A stretch of DNA of 64,000 nt from Azoarcus sp. L1K30 (GTDB lineage: Bacteria; Pseudomonadota; Gammaproteobacteria; Burkholderiales; Rhodocyclaceae). Position numbers and translations under genes: made by a program. Positions 36,640 to 45,776 of the stretch are shown here, one piece after another; the stretch's first letter is position 1; every line of letters starts with the position of its first letter. The notes under the pieces were generated by a model. That model was not told the origin of the DNA. It was given only the letters and a program-made list of their open reading frames with translations, and did no database searches. The stretch is taken from positions 768,382 to 832,381 of the forward strand of contig NZ_JAGRRD010000001.1 in NCBI RefSeq assembly GCF_018122735.1, written 5' to 3'.

Positions 36640-38048
36640 TGATGGCGTTCAAGCCCGTCCTGTTGTGGACTGACCTGCTGTTGTTCGTGCTCGTCTCGGC
36701 CGCGCTGCTGATGGTATTCCATGTCCGCCGCCACCCGCCCTTGCGAGAGGCCTGGCGCAAGGTGGGCCAACGTGCCGCCGGCATGGCGTCGATGACCGTG
36801 CTGCTGGCCTTCTTGGCAGTGGGGCTGCTCGACAGCATCCATTTCCGCCCTGTGCTGCGACCCGTCGAGGGGCAGACCCGAACCGAGGCGGTCTATTCGT
36901 CGGAAGTGCTGAGCGTACTCGACGCGTTGCTCGCCCCTCTGCGTCTGCAGACCGAGAAGACCTATTCGGCACCCTTCGCGCTCAGGCTCTATCAACGCGA
37001 AACCGTCGAAACGGCCGACGGCGGCCAGGCCCGGGACTACCCCCGCCTGGTGTACGGCGGACGTCACCTGGCCGAAGGCGAGGCGGTTGCGCCCGATCTG
37101 TCGAGCAGGGTGGGCGCGATTCTGTGGCGGGCAGGTTTGCCGATTCTGGGGGTGATGTGCTGCATCACGCTGATCGTCGGCCGGCGTGGGCAGGGTAGCT
37201 TTCCGCAGGCAGCACTGGATGTGCTTGGGGGACGTGCGACGCTGGCCTGGCGTGCGGCACTGGTGAGTGGCGCACTCATCGCGCTGGTGGTTGCTGCGGC
37301 GTACGAACTGGCCCCCCTTTACCACGTGCTGGGCACCGACAAGGTCGGGCAGGACGTGCTCTACCTGTCGTTGAAAAGCGTACGCACGGCGCTGATCATC
37401 GGCACCATCACCACCCTGGTGATGCTGCCGTTCGCGGTCGCGCTCGGCATTGCCGCGGGTTACCTCGGCGGCCTGGTCGATGATGCGATCCAGTACCTGT
37501 ACACCGTGCTCAATGCCATCCCAGGCGTACTGTTGATCGCCGCTGCGGTGCTGATGATGCAGGTCGTGATCGACACCCATCCGCACTGGTTCGAAACGGC
37601 CGCCCAGCGCTCCGATGCACGCTTGCTCGCGCTGTGTTTCATTCTCGGCATTACCAGCTGGACCGGCCTGTGCCGCTTGTTGCGGGGCGAGACGCTGAAG
37701 TTGCGCGAACTCGAGTACGTGCAGGCCGCGCGTGCCTTCGGCGCCAGTACTCCGACCATCCTGCGGCGCCACATCCTGCCCAATGTGATGCATATCGTTC
37801 TGATCGCGCTGGTCATGGACTTTTCAGGACTGGTGCTGGCCGAGGCCGTGCTGTCCTATGTCGGCATTGGCGTCGATCCGACCACGATCAGCTTCGGTAC
37901 CATGATCAACATGGCGCGCGCCGAACTCGCCCGCGAACCCATGGTGTGGTGGTCGCTGGCATCGGCGTTCGCCTTCATGTTCGTCCTCGTGCTCGCCGCG
38001 AACCTGTTTGCGGACGTGGTGCGCGATGCCTTCGATCCGCGACGATAG
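36639..38048 (+). CDS. ABC transporter permease, DppC type, long N-terminus
   Basis: 469 residues; GTG 36636, ATG 36639 and ATG 36642 are all possible and nearly equivalent. The last 270 residues are a normal DppC domain: HVLGTDKVGQDVLYLSLKSV (about 230-249) and EAA loop EYVQAARAFGASTPTILRRH. The first 190 contain three further hydrophobic segments and a soluble stretch not seen in ordinary 290-310-residue DppC proteins. Both permeases keep the EAA motif needed to contact an ATPase, yet no ATPase gene lies nearby: the next gene, smpB, faces the other way. The ATPase must be encoded elsewhere. Confidence 0.9.
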   Translation: MMAFKPVLLWTDLLLFVLVSAALLMVFHVRRHPPLREAWRKVGQRAAGMASMTVLLAFLAVGLLDSIHFRPVLRPVEGQTRTEAVYSSEVLSVLDALLAPLRLQTEKTYSAPFALRLYQRETVETADGGQARDYPRLVYGGRHLAEGEAVAPDLSSRVGAILWRAGLPILGVMCCITLIVGRRGQGSFPQAALDVLGGRATLAWRAALVSGALIALVVAAAYELAPLYHVLGTDKVGQDVLYLSLKSVRTALIIGTITTLVMLPFAVALGIAAGYLGGLVDDAIQYLYTVLNAIPGVLLIAAAVLMMQVVIDTHPHWFETAAQRSDARLLALCFILGITSWTGLCRLLRGETLKLRELEYVQAARAFGASTPTILRRHILPNVMHIVLIALVMDFSGLVLAEAVLSYVGIGVDPTTISFGTMINMARAELAREPMVWWSLASAFAFMFVLVLAANLFADVVRDAFDPRR

Positions 38049-38087
38049 GCCCGATGGGAGGAGCGCGCTCCCTGAATTGGTCGAGGC

Positions 38088-38534
38088 TCAGCCCTTGGCG
38101 CGCATCAAGCGCTGCTTCTCGCGTTCCCAGTCGCGTTTCTTGTCGTCTTCGCGCTTGTCGAACTGCTTCTTGCCCTTGGCAAGTCCGATCTCGGCTTTCA
38201 CCCGGCCCTTGCTGTAATGCAGGTCGAGCGGCACCAGCGTGAAGCCTGCACGCTCGACCTTGCCGATGAGTTTGGCGAGTTCGTGCCCGTGCAGCAGCAG
38301 CTTGCGCGTGCGTACGGGGTCGGCATGAATATGGGTGGATGCGCTCGACAGCGGGGTAATGTGCATGCCCAGGATGAAAAGCTCTTCACCACGCATGATG
38401 ATGTAGCTTTCCTTGATGTTGGCCCGGCCCGCACGAATGGCCTTGACTTCCCACCCTTCGAGGACGAGCCCGGCCTCGTACTTCTCTTCGATGAAGTAGT
38501 CGTGATAAGCCTTGCGATTGTCGATGATGCTCAT
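38088..38534 (-). CDS. smpB: SsrA-binding protein SmpB
   Basis: 148 residues. It binds tmRNA and brings it to stalled ribosomes for trans-translation. It starts [20 protein letters not shown]. The OB-fold core includes [23 protein letters not shown] and [13 protein letters not shown]. The basic C-terminal tail ([20 protein letters not shown]) inserts into the empty mRNA channel. ATG 38534 is the family start; a longer in-frame start adds non-homologous residues. It is divergent from ratA with a 92-base spacer, the usual smpB-ratA layout of proteobacteria. Confidence 0.97.
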   Translation of the reverse strand: MSIIDNRKAYHDYFIEEKYEAGLVLEGWEVKAIRAGRANIKESYIIMRGEELFILGMHITPLSSASTHIHADPVRTRKLLLHGHELAKLIGKVERAGFTLVPLDLHYSKGRVKAEIGLAKGKKQFDKREDDKKRDWEREKQRLMRAKG

Positions 38535-38626
38535 GGGTGGATGTGTTCGTCCGGACTGCCGGACCAAGCCTTTGCGGTAGAATCGCGCATTTTAGCAGTT
38601 CGGCGATCCGATCGCCCCCATACCCG

Positions 38627-39064
38627 ATGGCTGACGTCAAGAAACTCGTCCTGATCGAATTCACGCCGGCGCAGATGTTCGAACTGGTGGACCGCTGCGA
38701 GGATTATCCGCAGTTTCTCCCCTGGTGCGGCGGCACCGAAGTGCACAAGCGCACCGAGAACGTCACCGGTGCGACCATCCACATCAACTATCACGGAATC
38801 AAGGCGCATTTCAGCACCGAGAACGAGAAGCACCCGCCGACGGAGATGATCATTCGCCTGACGGATGGGCCCTTCAACAGACTTGACGGGAACTGGCACT
38901 TTACTGCCTTGGGTGATTCGGCATGCAAGGTCGAATTCAACCTGCATTACCAGTTTTCGAGCAAGCTGCTGGAGAAGGTGCTGGGGCCAGTGTTCAATCA
39001 CATTGCCAACACCTTCGTCGACTCCTTCGTCAAACGCGCCGCTCAGGTCTACGGAAAGCAGTGA
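38627..39064 (+). CDS. ratA: RatA / COQ10-type START-domain protein
   Basis: 145 residues, polyketide cyclase/START fold, single domain: VLIEFTPAQMFELVDRCEDYPQFLPWCGG (about 8-36) and NGHWHF-like GNWHFTAL. In E. coli the homologue was reported to inhibit 70S assembly (RatA); the wider family binds ubiquinone (COQ10). Which role applies here cannot be told. A TAGAAT -10-like hexamer lies at 38578-38583. rnfH follows after 2 bases, so the pair is co-transcribed. Confidence 0.9.
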   Translation: MADVKKLVLIEFTPAQMFELVDRCEDYPQFLPWCGGTEVHKRTENVTGATIHINYHGIKAHFSTENEKHPPTEMIIRLTDGPFNRLDGNWHFTALGDSACKVEFNLHYQFSSKLLEKVLGPVFNHIANTFVDSFVKRAAQVYGKQ

Positions 39065-39066
39065 AC

Positions 39067-39390
39067 ATGGCAGAAATCATCAACGTCGAAGTGACCTATG
39101 CGCTGCCGCAACGGCAGGAGCTCGTCCCGCTGCGCCTGCCCGAGGGCACGACGGTTCGCGCGGCGGTGGAGGCGTCGGGGCTGTTGAAGAAATACCCTGA
39201 TATCGATATCGACGGTGCCAACAAGCTTGGCATCTACGCGAAGCTCGCCAAGCCGGACACGGTATTGCGTGATCGCGACCGGGTCGAAATCTATCGCCCG
39301 CTGATTGCCGATCCGAAAGCGGTGCGCAAGAAACGCGCAGACGAAGGCAAGGTCATGAAGAAGGGCGGTGGATCGGCCGACGAGGCTTAG
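39067..39390 (+). CDS. rnfH: RnfH family ubiquitin-fold protein (RatB)
   Basis: 107 residues, small beta-grasp protein: INVEVTYALPQRQELVPLRL (about 5-24), LLKKYPDIDIDGANKLGIYAK and VLRDRDRVEIYRPLIADPK. The tail is basic, then Gly-rich. It begins 2 bases after ratA. The biochemical role is unclear: it was named for linkage to rnf operons, and in most proteobacteria it sits behind ratA. No Rnf genes are in this window. Confidence 0.93.
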   Translation: MAEIINVEVTYALPQRQELVPLRLPEGTTVRAAVEASGLLKKYPDIDIDGANKLGIYAKLAKPDTVLRDRDRVEIYRPLIADPKAVRKKRADEGKVMKKGGGSADEA

Positions 39391-39415
39391 GCCGGCAAGT
39401 GCGCCGGGCGGGCGC

Positions 39416-39889
39416 TCACTTGCAGAAATCGTCTACCTGCTTGCGCACCCGTGTTTCCTCTTCGGCACGCGCCGCATCGTCCAGGATGACGCGCTGACCG
39501 TCGCTGCCGTAACGGCCGATGCGCTGGCCGGAGTTCAGTGCGGCGAGGTTGCTGCGGGCATCCTCGCAGGCGCGCTTGCGTTGTGCAGCATCCGCGCTTT
39601 CCTTTTCCGCTTTTGCCTGGGCTTCGGCTTCGGCCGCACGCCGCTGCCGGAACTCGAGCTCCTTCTCGGCCAGCGTCTTGGGCTTTGAGGCATCGGCCGA
39701 CTTTCCGTCCTGGGTACCGGCGGGTCGTGCAGACGCGGGCGCCGCTTCACGAATGGTCTTCACTGCGCCGGACGGCGGCGGTGTATCGGAGAAATGGACT
39801 TTTCCGTCTGCGTCTTTCCACTTGTAGATTTCGGCGCTGGCCGGCAGTGCAGCGAGCAGGGCAAGCATCAGGAGGGCAGAGCGCTTCAT
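39416..39889 (-). CDS. secreted DUF4124 protein
   Basis: 157 residues. A cleavable signal peptide (MKRSALLMLALLAALPASA) is followed by the DUF4124 motif EIYKWKDADGKVHFSDTPPP (about 20-39). Then comes a charged helical segment rich in Glu, Lys and Ala, probably coiled coil (AEKELEFRQRRAAEAEAQAK, about 75-94), and a C-terminal part with a cysteine pair (RACEDARSNL and DDFCK). Periplasmic, function unknown. GGAG lies 9 bases before the ATG. It is divergent from guaB and convergent with rnfH. Confidence 0.88.
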   Translation of the reverse strand: MKRSALLMLALLAALPASAEIYKWKDADGKVHFSDTPPPSGAVKTIREAAPASARPAGTQDGKSADASKPKTLAEKELEFRQRRAAEAEAQAKAEKESADAAQRKRACEDARSNLAALNSGQRIGRYGSDGQRVILDDAARAEEETRVRKQVDDFCK

Positions 39890-39916
39890 TTGAGATATCT
39901 CCGGGTTGCTGCGCCG

Positions 39917-41434
<1,518 letters not shown>

Positions 41435-41455
41435 TTGCGTTATTGAACCGAAACA

Positions 41456-41477
41456 GGCGGCCGTGGGCCGCCTTTCT
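41456..41477 (+). terminator. hairpin with T-rich tail between guaB and guaA
   Basis: GGCGGCC (41456-41462) pairs with GGCCGCC (41466-41472) around a 3-base loop, followed by TTTCTT. It ends only about 17 bases before the guaA start codon. It may partially terminate guaBA transcription or act as an attenuator. Confidence 0.6.
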
Positions 41478-41493
41478 TCATTTTGAGGCAGTC

Positions 41494-43059
41494 ATGTCCC
41501 ACCAGAAAATCCTCATCCTCGACTTCGGCTCCCAGGTCTCCCAGCTGATCGCGCGTCGGGTCCGCGAGCAGCAGGTCTATTGCGAACTGCATCCATTCGA
41601 TGTCAGCGACGAGTTCGTGCGTGAGTTCGGCGCCGACGGCATCATCCTGTCGGGTGGTCCGAACTCCGTGTATGAAGCGGCCGACTGGCGTGCGCCGCAG
41701 GCGGTATTCGAGGCCGGTGTGCCGGTGCTGGGCATCTGCTACGGCATGCAGACCATGGCATCGCAGCTCGGTGGCAAGGTCGAGAGCTCGCCGACGCGTG
41801 AATTCGGCTACGCCGAAATGCGGGCGCAGGGGCATTCGCGCTTGTTCAAGGACATCCAGGACCGCAGCAACGACGCAGGTCATGGATTGCTCGACGTATG
41901 GATGAGCCACGGCGACAAGGTGACCGGTCTGCCGCCGGGGTTCAAGGTCATCGGCAGCAACGAATCGACACCGATTGCCGCGATGGCGGATGAAGATCGG
42001 GGTTTCTACGGCGTGCAGTTCCATCCCGAAGTCACGCACACGATCAAGGGCAAGGAAATCATCGCCCGCTTCGTGCACGAGATCTGTGGTTGCGGCAACG
42101 ACTGGAACATGCCCGACTACATCGCCGAAGCGGTGGAGCGGATTCGCGCACAGGTGGGTGACGAAGAGGTCATCCTCGGACTCTCCGGCGGGGTCGACTC
42201 CTCTGTTGCGGCGGCACTGATTCACCGTGCCATCGGCGATCAGCTCACCTGCGTCTTTGTCGACCATGGCCTGCTGCGCTTGAACGAAGGCAAGATGGTG
42301 ATGGAAATGTTCGCCGGTCGCCTCCATGCCAAGGTGATTCATGTCGATGCTACGGACCAGTTCCTTGGCCATCTCAAGGGTGTGACCGATCCGGAGCAGA
42401 AGCGCAAGATCATCGGCCGCGAATTCGTCGAAGTGTTCCAGGCCGAGGCGAAGAAGCTGCCGAAGGCGAAGTGGCTGGCGCAGGGAACAATCTATCCTGA
42501 TGTCATCGAATCGGGCGGCGCCAAGAACAAGAAGGCGCACACGATCAAGAGTCACCATAACGTCGGTGGCCTGCCCGAAACGCTCGGCCTGAAGCTGCTA
42601 GAGCCGCTGCGCGAACTGTTCAAGGACGAGGTCCGCGAGCTTGGCGTAGCGCTCGGGCTGCCGCATGACATGGTGTACCGCCATCCTTTCCCGGGGCCGG
42701 GCCTTGGGGTGCGCATTCTTGGCGAAGTGAAATCCGAGTTCGCCGACCTGTTGCGCCGTGCCGATGCGATCTTTATCGACGAGCTGCGCGCCGCAGACTG
42801 GTACGACAAGACCAGCCAGGCCTTCGCGGTGTTCCTGCCGGTGAAGAGTGTCGGCGTGATGGGCGATGGCCGCACCTACGAATACGTGGTGGCGCTGCGC
42901 GCGGTGCAGACTCAGGATTTCATGACTGCGCACTGGGCGGAACTGCCGCACAGCCTGCTGGGCAAGGTCAGCAATCGCATCATCAACGAGGTGCGAGGGA
43001 TCAACCGCGTCGTGTACGACATCTCCGGCAAGCCGCCGGCGACGATCGAGTGGGAGTGA
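41494..43059 (+). CDS. guaA: GMP synthase (glutamine-hydrolysing)
   Basis: 521 residues, makes GMP from XMP, glutamine and ATP. The N-terminal class I glutamine amidotransferase has catalytic Cys in [17 protein letters not shown] (about 82-98) and His/Glu in FHPEVTHT. The ATP-pyrophosphatase domain has the SGGVDSS loop in [19 protein letters not shown] (about 225-243). The C-terminal dimerisation domain ends [18 protein letters not shown] 41494 is used; the ORF also extends 17 codons upstream through the hairpin. The 3' end of guaA is a known integration site for genomic islands, and remnants lie directly behind it. Confidence 0.97.
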   Translation: MSHQKILILDFGSQVSQLIARRVREQQVYCELHPFDVSDEFVREFGADGIILSGGPNSVYEAADWRAPQAVFEAGVPVLGICYGMQTMASQLGGKVESSPTREFGYAEMRAQGHSRLFKDIQDRSNDAGHGLLDVWMSHGDKVTGLPPGFKVIGSNESTPIAAMADEDRGFYGVQFHPEVTHTIKGKEIIARFVHEICGCGNDWNMPDYIAEAVERIRAQVGDEEVILGLSGGVDSSVAAALIHRAIGDQLTCVFVDHGLLRLNEGKMVMEMFAGRLHAKVIHVDATDQFLGHLKGVTDPEQKRKIIGREFVEVFQAEAKKLPKAKWLAQGTIYPDVIESGGAKNKKAHTIKSHHNVGGLPETLGLKLLEPLRELFKDEVRELGVALGLPHDMVYRHPFPGPGLGVRILGEVKSEFADLLRRADAIFIDELRAADWYDKTSQAFAVFLPVKSVGVMGDGRTYEYVVALRAVQTQDFMTAHWAELPHSLLGKVSNRIINEVRGINRVVYDISGKPPATIEWE

Positions 43060-43076
43060 AATCGGGTCCTTCGGGG

Positions 43077-43093
43077 TCTATCGTTAGCTATCG
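43077..43093 (+). repeat. arm-site-like repeat, copy 1
   Basis: TCTATCGTTAGCTATCG matches copy 2 (43140-43156) at 14 of 17 bases, differing only in the centre. Each copy contains two CTATCG halves. Repeats of this type between an attachment site and a tyrosine integrase gene are often integrase arm-binding sites. Confidence 0.5.
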
Positions 43094-43139
43094 AAAATAT
43101 GTCATAACGTGTTGAGTTATAAAGAAATACGTCGCGACA

Positions 43140-43156
43140 TCTATCGGTGACTATCG
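43140..43156 (+). repeat. arm-site-like repeat, copy 2
   Basis: TCTATCGGTGACTATCG, 63 bases from copy 1 (six helical turns), same orientation. Confidence 0.5.
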
Positions 43157-43358
43157 CCGGCAAGCGGAGCAGGTTGGCGATATCCGTGACGGTAGATCCC
43201 AAGGGCCGGATTAAAACCCTGCCGTTAACTATTCGGACCGAACCGATCTTTGACGGTAAAACACTCATAAGAAAGCTTGTTTCATGCGGCTTTCCGAGCA
43301 TCTGCAGGTCTCCTGACCCCTGACGGCAAGTTGCCGTCATGAACTGAGGGAAACCTCG

Positions 43359-43515
43359 ATGCTTACCGACACCACATTTCGCAATCTCGAGCCTAAGGCC
43401 AAGCCCTACAAGGCTTACGGTCGCGATGGCATGTACGTAACGGTATCGACCACCGGTACCGCCACCTTCTTCCGCTACGATCACCGTCTCAATGGCCGGC
43501 GCGGGACGCTGATCA
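43359..43515 (+). pseudogene. tyrosine integrase stump (P4-type, arm-binding domain only)
   Basis: The first 50 or so codons (MLTDTTFRNLEPKAKPYKAY ... GMYVTVSTTGTATFF, then NGRRGTL) match the DUF4102-type N-terminal arm-binding domain of P4-like integrases. The catalytic domain (R, HxxR, Y) is entirely missing. Similarity stops near 43515; the open frame continues to 43598 only by running into antisense IS sequence. GAGGG lies before the ATG. A full gene would be about 400 codons. It is the remnant of an island that used the guaA 3' end. Confidence 0.75.
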
Positions 43516-43518
43516 TAC

Positions 43519-43536
43519 GGACGGTATGGACCGTCC
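43519..43536. repeat. palindrome at the integrase/IS junction
   Basis: GGACGGT-ATGG-ACCGTCC is a perfect 7-base inverted repeat exactly where integrase similarity ends. The IS3-type fragment begins about 10 bases later. Confidence 0.6.
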
Positions 43537-43546
43537 TGTACACCAT

Positions 43547-43779
43547 AGGCTTCCTGCAACTGCTTGATCTGCTTCTCGTACTGCTTCCGGATGTCTAGCG
43601 GATTCGCTCGCAGGGCATTCTTCCATGCCCCGCCTGACCTCTTCGATTCAGGTCTCAATCTCAAACGGAGGCAGGTCATACGAACGACTAGCCTCTGCCA
43701 CCGCCATCTTGCGCTGCAGAATTTCCAACACCAACGCACGCTTGCGCTTGGCCGTCCAGTGCTTGATCTCGTCTTCCAT
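43547..43779 (-). pseudogene. broken IS3-type transposase orfA
   Basis: Read on the minus strand from ATG 43779 (MEDEIKHWTAKRKRALVLEI), the translation matches the small orfA of a common IS3-family group. It is interrupted twice: a TGA replaces the Trp codon in the expected ETWIEE, and one extra base in ATGGAAGAATGCC shifts the frame before NALRANPLDIRKQYEKQIKQ. Similarity ends at about 43547 (LQEAYG). orfB is absent. The fragment is therefore inactive and truncated. Confidence 0.72.
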
Positions 43780-44349
43780 TGCCGTACCCAGGTGTCACTC
43801 CTCTTTGGGGTAAGACATGAGGAGGTTTTCAATGGGTCAATACAACTGGAGCGTAGCGTCGAGTCAGGGCTGTCCGGTGGGGCAGGTGTCAGCAAGACGG
43901 TGTTACTCAGCGCAGGCAACCATCCTGCGACGCCTTCGTGGTACCTGAGTTTCAAGATGTTGGCGGCGGGCTAAATCGCCCCTGCGTGTCGCTGCGAGCG
44001 GCACCGGTCGACATTCAATCTGTCGAGGTCGCGATATTGCATCTTTGGTCGACGATGGTTCTGCGGGCTCACCCATTATGGGGGTATCGCCGTGAGATAT
44101 AACGAGGACATCGCGTTGGGAGACTAATCCGATATGGGTAGTCAATGTGTCGAAAATTTTGACACTTCAGCCTCCTCAATGAATAACTCAATAACATATA
44201 TGGAATGTAAATATTTGATATTTATGCTGGATTGCCTCTTTTATGCATTATGGCATTGTTTGTGCTTTCGTTCGATTCGAATTGCCCGCCCGGATGGTCT
44301 GATCGAACCGCGGGGCAAATCTTTCGTTCGTATAAACAGGGAATACTTC
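43780..44349. other. intergenic, degenerate then AT-rich
   Basis: No supportable gene. The first part (to about 43870) may be the outer end of the broken IS. The middle has short frames without similarity. From 44144 to 44265 the sequence is markedly AT-rich compared with the rest of the window. It contains TTGACA (44159-44164), but no good -10 at the right distance, and presumably includes the promoter of the PEP-CTERM gene. Confidence 0.45.
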
Positions 44350-45156
44350 ATGAAAATCCAACTAAAAGTGCTGACGCTTGCGCTTGCCATGGCGACTAGT
44401 GTTTCTGCCCATGCTGGTGTGGTGACGGTGTGGGGCGAAACGCTTGGTGGTTTCAGTCAGACCAGCATCAACGATTTCTACAACGGTCTTGCGGGGCATA
44501 GTTCCTCTATTGCCACCGGCACGTTGGACACAGTCAGTCTCGCCGGGGTCAATCTCCTGTGGGCGACTCAGCCTGGAAATGCGTACACGGTTGCGGAGTT
44601 GAACACGATGTCCAACTTCCTGGCTGGCGGTGGGCGAATTGCCTTCATGGGCGAGCATGGCACTTTCGGGGCTGCGCAGAACACATGGATCAATGGCGCG
44701 CTCTCCTTCCTGGGGAGCACGATCACGATCAACAATGTCATCGTCGATAGTGGTTTCCGCAGCGCAAGCGTCGGCGATGGTCAAATTCTCAGCCATGCAC
44801 TGACCACCGGGGTCAATACATACCAGTACGCTGCGTTTGCGCCGCTCACCATCAGTGGAACAGCCGAGGCGCTGATGCTGGGTGAAGAGAATTTCAACGG
44901 CGCGTCCAGCGTCATGATGGCTTACCAGAATATTGGACCTGGCAGTGTGTTCCTGATCACGGACCAGAACGTGTGGGACAACGCTCCTGACTGGTTGGGG
45001 AGTTTCGACAATGGCCGCATGTTCGAGAATCTCTTGAGCGGCAATACCGGCGCACCGCCCGTAAACCCCAACCCCGTATCCGAACCTGCGTCGTTCGCGC
45101 TGCTCGGTATCGGTCTCATGGGGCTGGCAGCTGCCCGCCGCCGAAAGTCGGCCTGA
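44350..45156 (+). CDS. PEP-CTERM anchored exported protein
   Basis: 268 residues from ATG 44350, which has AGGGA 7 bases upstream; the longer in-frame start lacks a signal. The signal peptide is MKIQLKVLTLALAMATSVSA, ending in HA-G. The mature part reads like an alpha/beta fold (LAGVNLLWATQPGNAYTVAE and FLAGGGRIAFMGEHGTFG), reminiscent of glutamine-amidotransferase-like sorting proteins without a catalytic Cys. The C-terminus is a PEP-CTERM signal: VSEPASFALLGIGLMGLAAA followed by RRRKSA (VSEP instead of VPEP). An exosortase (EpsH/XrtA type) should cut it and link it to exopolysaccharide export; none is encoded here. It is monocistronic and followed by two hairpins. Confidence 0.87.
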   Translation: MKIQLKVLTLALAMATSVSAHAGVVTVWGETLGGFSQTSINDFYNGLAGHSSSIATGTLDTVSLAGVNLLWATQPGNAYTVAELNTMSNFLAGGGRIAFMGEHGTFGAAQNTWINGALSFLGSTITINNVIVDSGFRSASVGDGQILSHALTTGVNTYQYAAFAPLTISGTAEALMLGEENFNGASSVMMAYQNIGPGSVFLITDQNVWDNAPDWLGSFDNGRMFENLLSGNTGAPPVNPNPVSEPASFALLGIGLMGLAAARRRKSA

Positions 45157-45198
45157 CGTTGTTGCATAGCACCGTGTAGCATCCTGCGGGCAATCTCG

Positions 45199-45217
45199 AA
45201 GCCTGACTTGCAGGCTT
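45199..45217 (+). terminator. short hairpin after the PEP-CTERM gene
   Basis: AAGCCTG pairs with CAGGCTT around a 5-base loop, followed by TAATC. Weak by itself; the stronger terminator follows 20 bases later. Confidence 0.35.
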
Positions 45218-45238
45218 TAATCAGGCTGCATTACGGTG

Positions 45239-45274
45239 GACCCCGTAAGCTCAAGGGCTTACGGGGTCTTTTTT
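45239..45274 (+). terminator. strong intrinsic terminator
   Basis: A perfect 12-base stem (GACCCCGTAAGC with GCTTACGGGGTC, loop of 6) is followed directly by TTTTTT. It ends the PEP-CTERM transcript. Confidence 0.92.
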
Positions 45275-45720
45275 CGTGTATTTGCGCAAGCAGCGATGCC
45301 CATGCTGCATTATCTGGCCAGATGCATCGTCGAGAACCCTGCATACGGTGCCGGGCCGACGCAGAAGCGTTTCTCGGCGAAGGGTGTCATGGGTCAGCCT
45401 CCGCGCTGCACGTTGCGCGCTTGAGCAGGAAAGGGGTATTGACAGGGCTAGACCGGATCGTCATTCGGGGGGAGGGCGCCCGCTCCACAGAAATGGATGT
45501 TGCGGCGCAGCGTGTCAATGTTTAATCCCTTCTCATCGAAACCAGAGTCAACGCCACTTGCATTCGCACGCGCAATGGTCACAAGCACAAAATGCTGTGA
45601 GCGAGCGCTGTATGGGTCCGACAAGGATGGTGCTCGGTTCAGGCCAGGTTCGGATTGAAGGGCGGTACCGAATGGTCCTTCGGCGCGGGTCTAATGCGAG
45701 ATCGTGGAAAAGGGTACAAA
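45275..45720. other. gene-free stretch before suhB
   Basis: About 450 bases without a supportable gene. Short frames exist, but none has a ribosome binding site or similarity that I recognise. It may be decayed sequence belonging to the accessory region. No tRNA or repeat was seen. Confidence 0.5.
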
Positions 45721-45721
45721 A

Positions 45722-45747
45722 AGAAAAGGCCCGCTCAACGGCGGGCC
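45722..45747 (-). terminator. intrinsic terminator of suhB
   Basis: GGCCCGC (45728-45734) pairs with GCGGGCC (45741-45747); on the minus strand TTTTCTT follows. It lies 30 bases after the suhB stop. Confidence 0.85.
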
Positions 45748-45776
45748 GGTGCATCGGCAGGCGTTGCCGTGGGTAA

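Larger units (their letters stand above)
43060..43358. other. island-scar leader between guaA and the integrase stump
   Basis: No gene is present. This AT-richer stretch holds two arm-site-like direct repeats (43077-43093 and 43140-43156) and would be the attachment-site and integrase promoter region of an element once inserted at the guaA 3' end. I found no second copy of the guaA terminal sequence nearby, so the far attachment site is not visible. Confidence 0.5.

Noticed and set aside
43060-43100. tRNA-like attachment site behind guaA
   Set aside because: No cloverleaf or T-loop sequence is present; the integration target here is the guaA 3' end itself.
43077-43156. CRISPR-like repeat pair
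   Set aside because: Only two imperfect 17-base copies and no spacer-repeat periodicity beyond them; arm-type integrase sites explain them better.
43903-44145. 80-codon minus-strand frame in the scar region
   Set aside because: No ribosome binding site, no similarity that I recognise, and it lies in decayed sequence.
45208-45776. Short open frames in the stretch before suhB
   Set aside because: They overlap a strong terminator at their start, have no ribosome binding site and no similarity.
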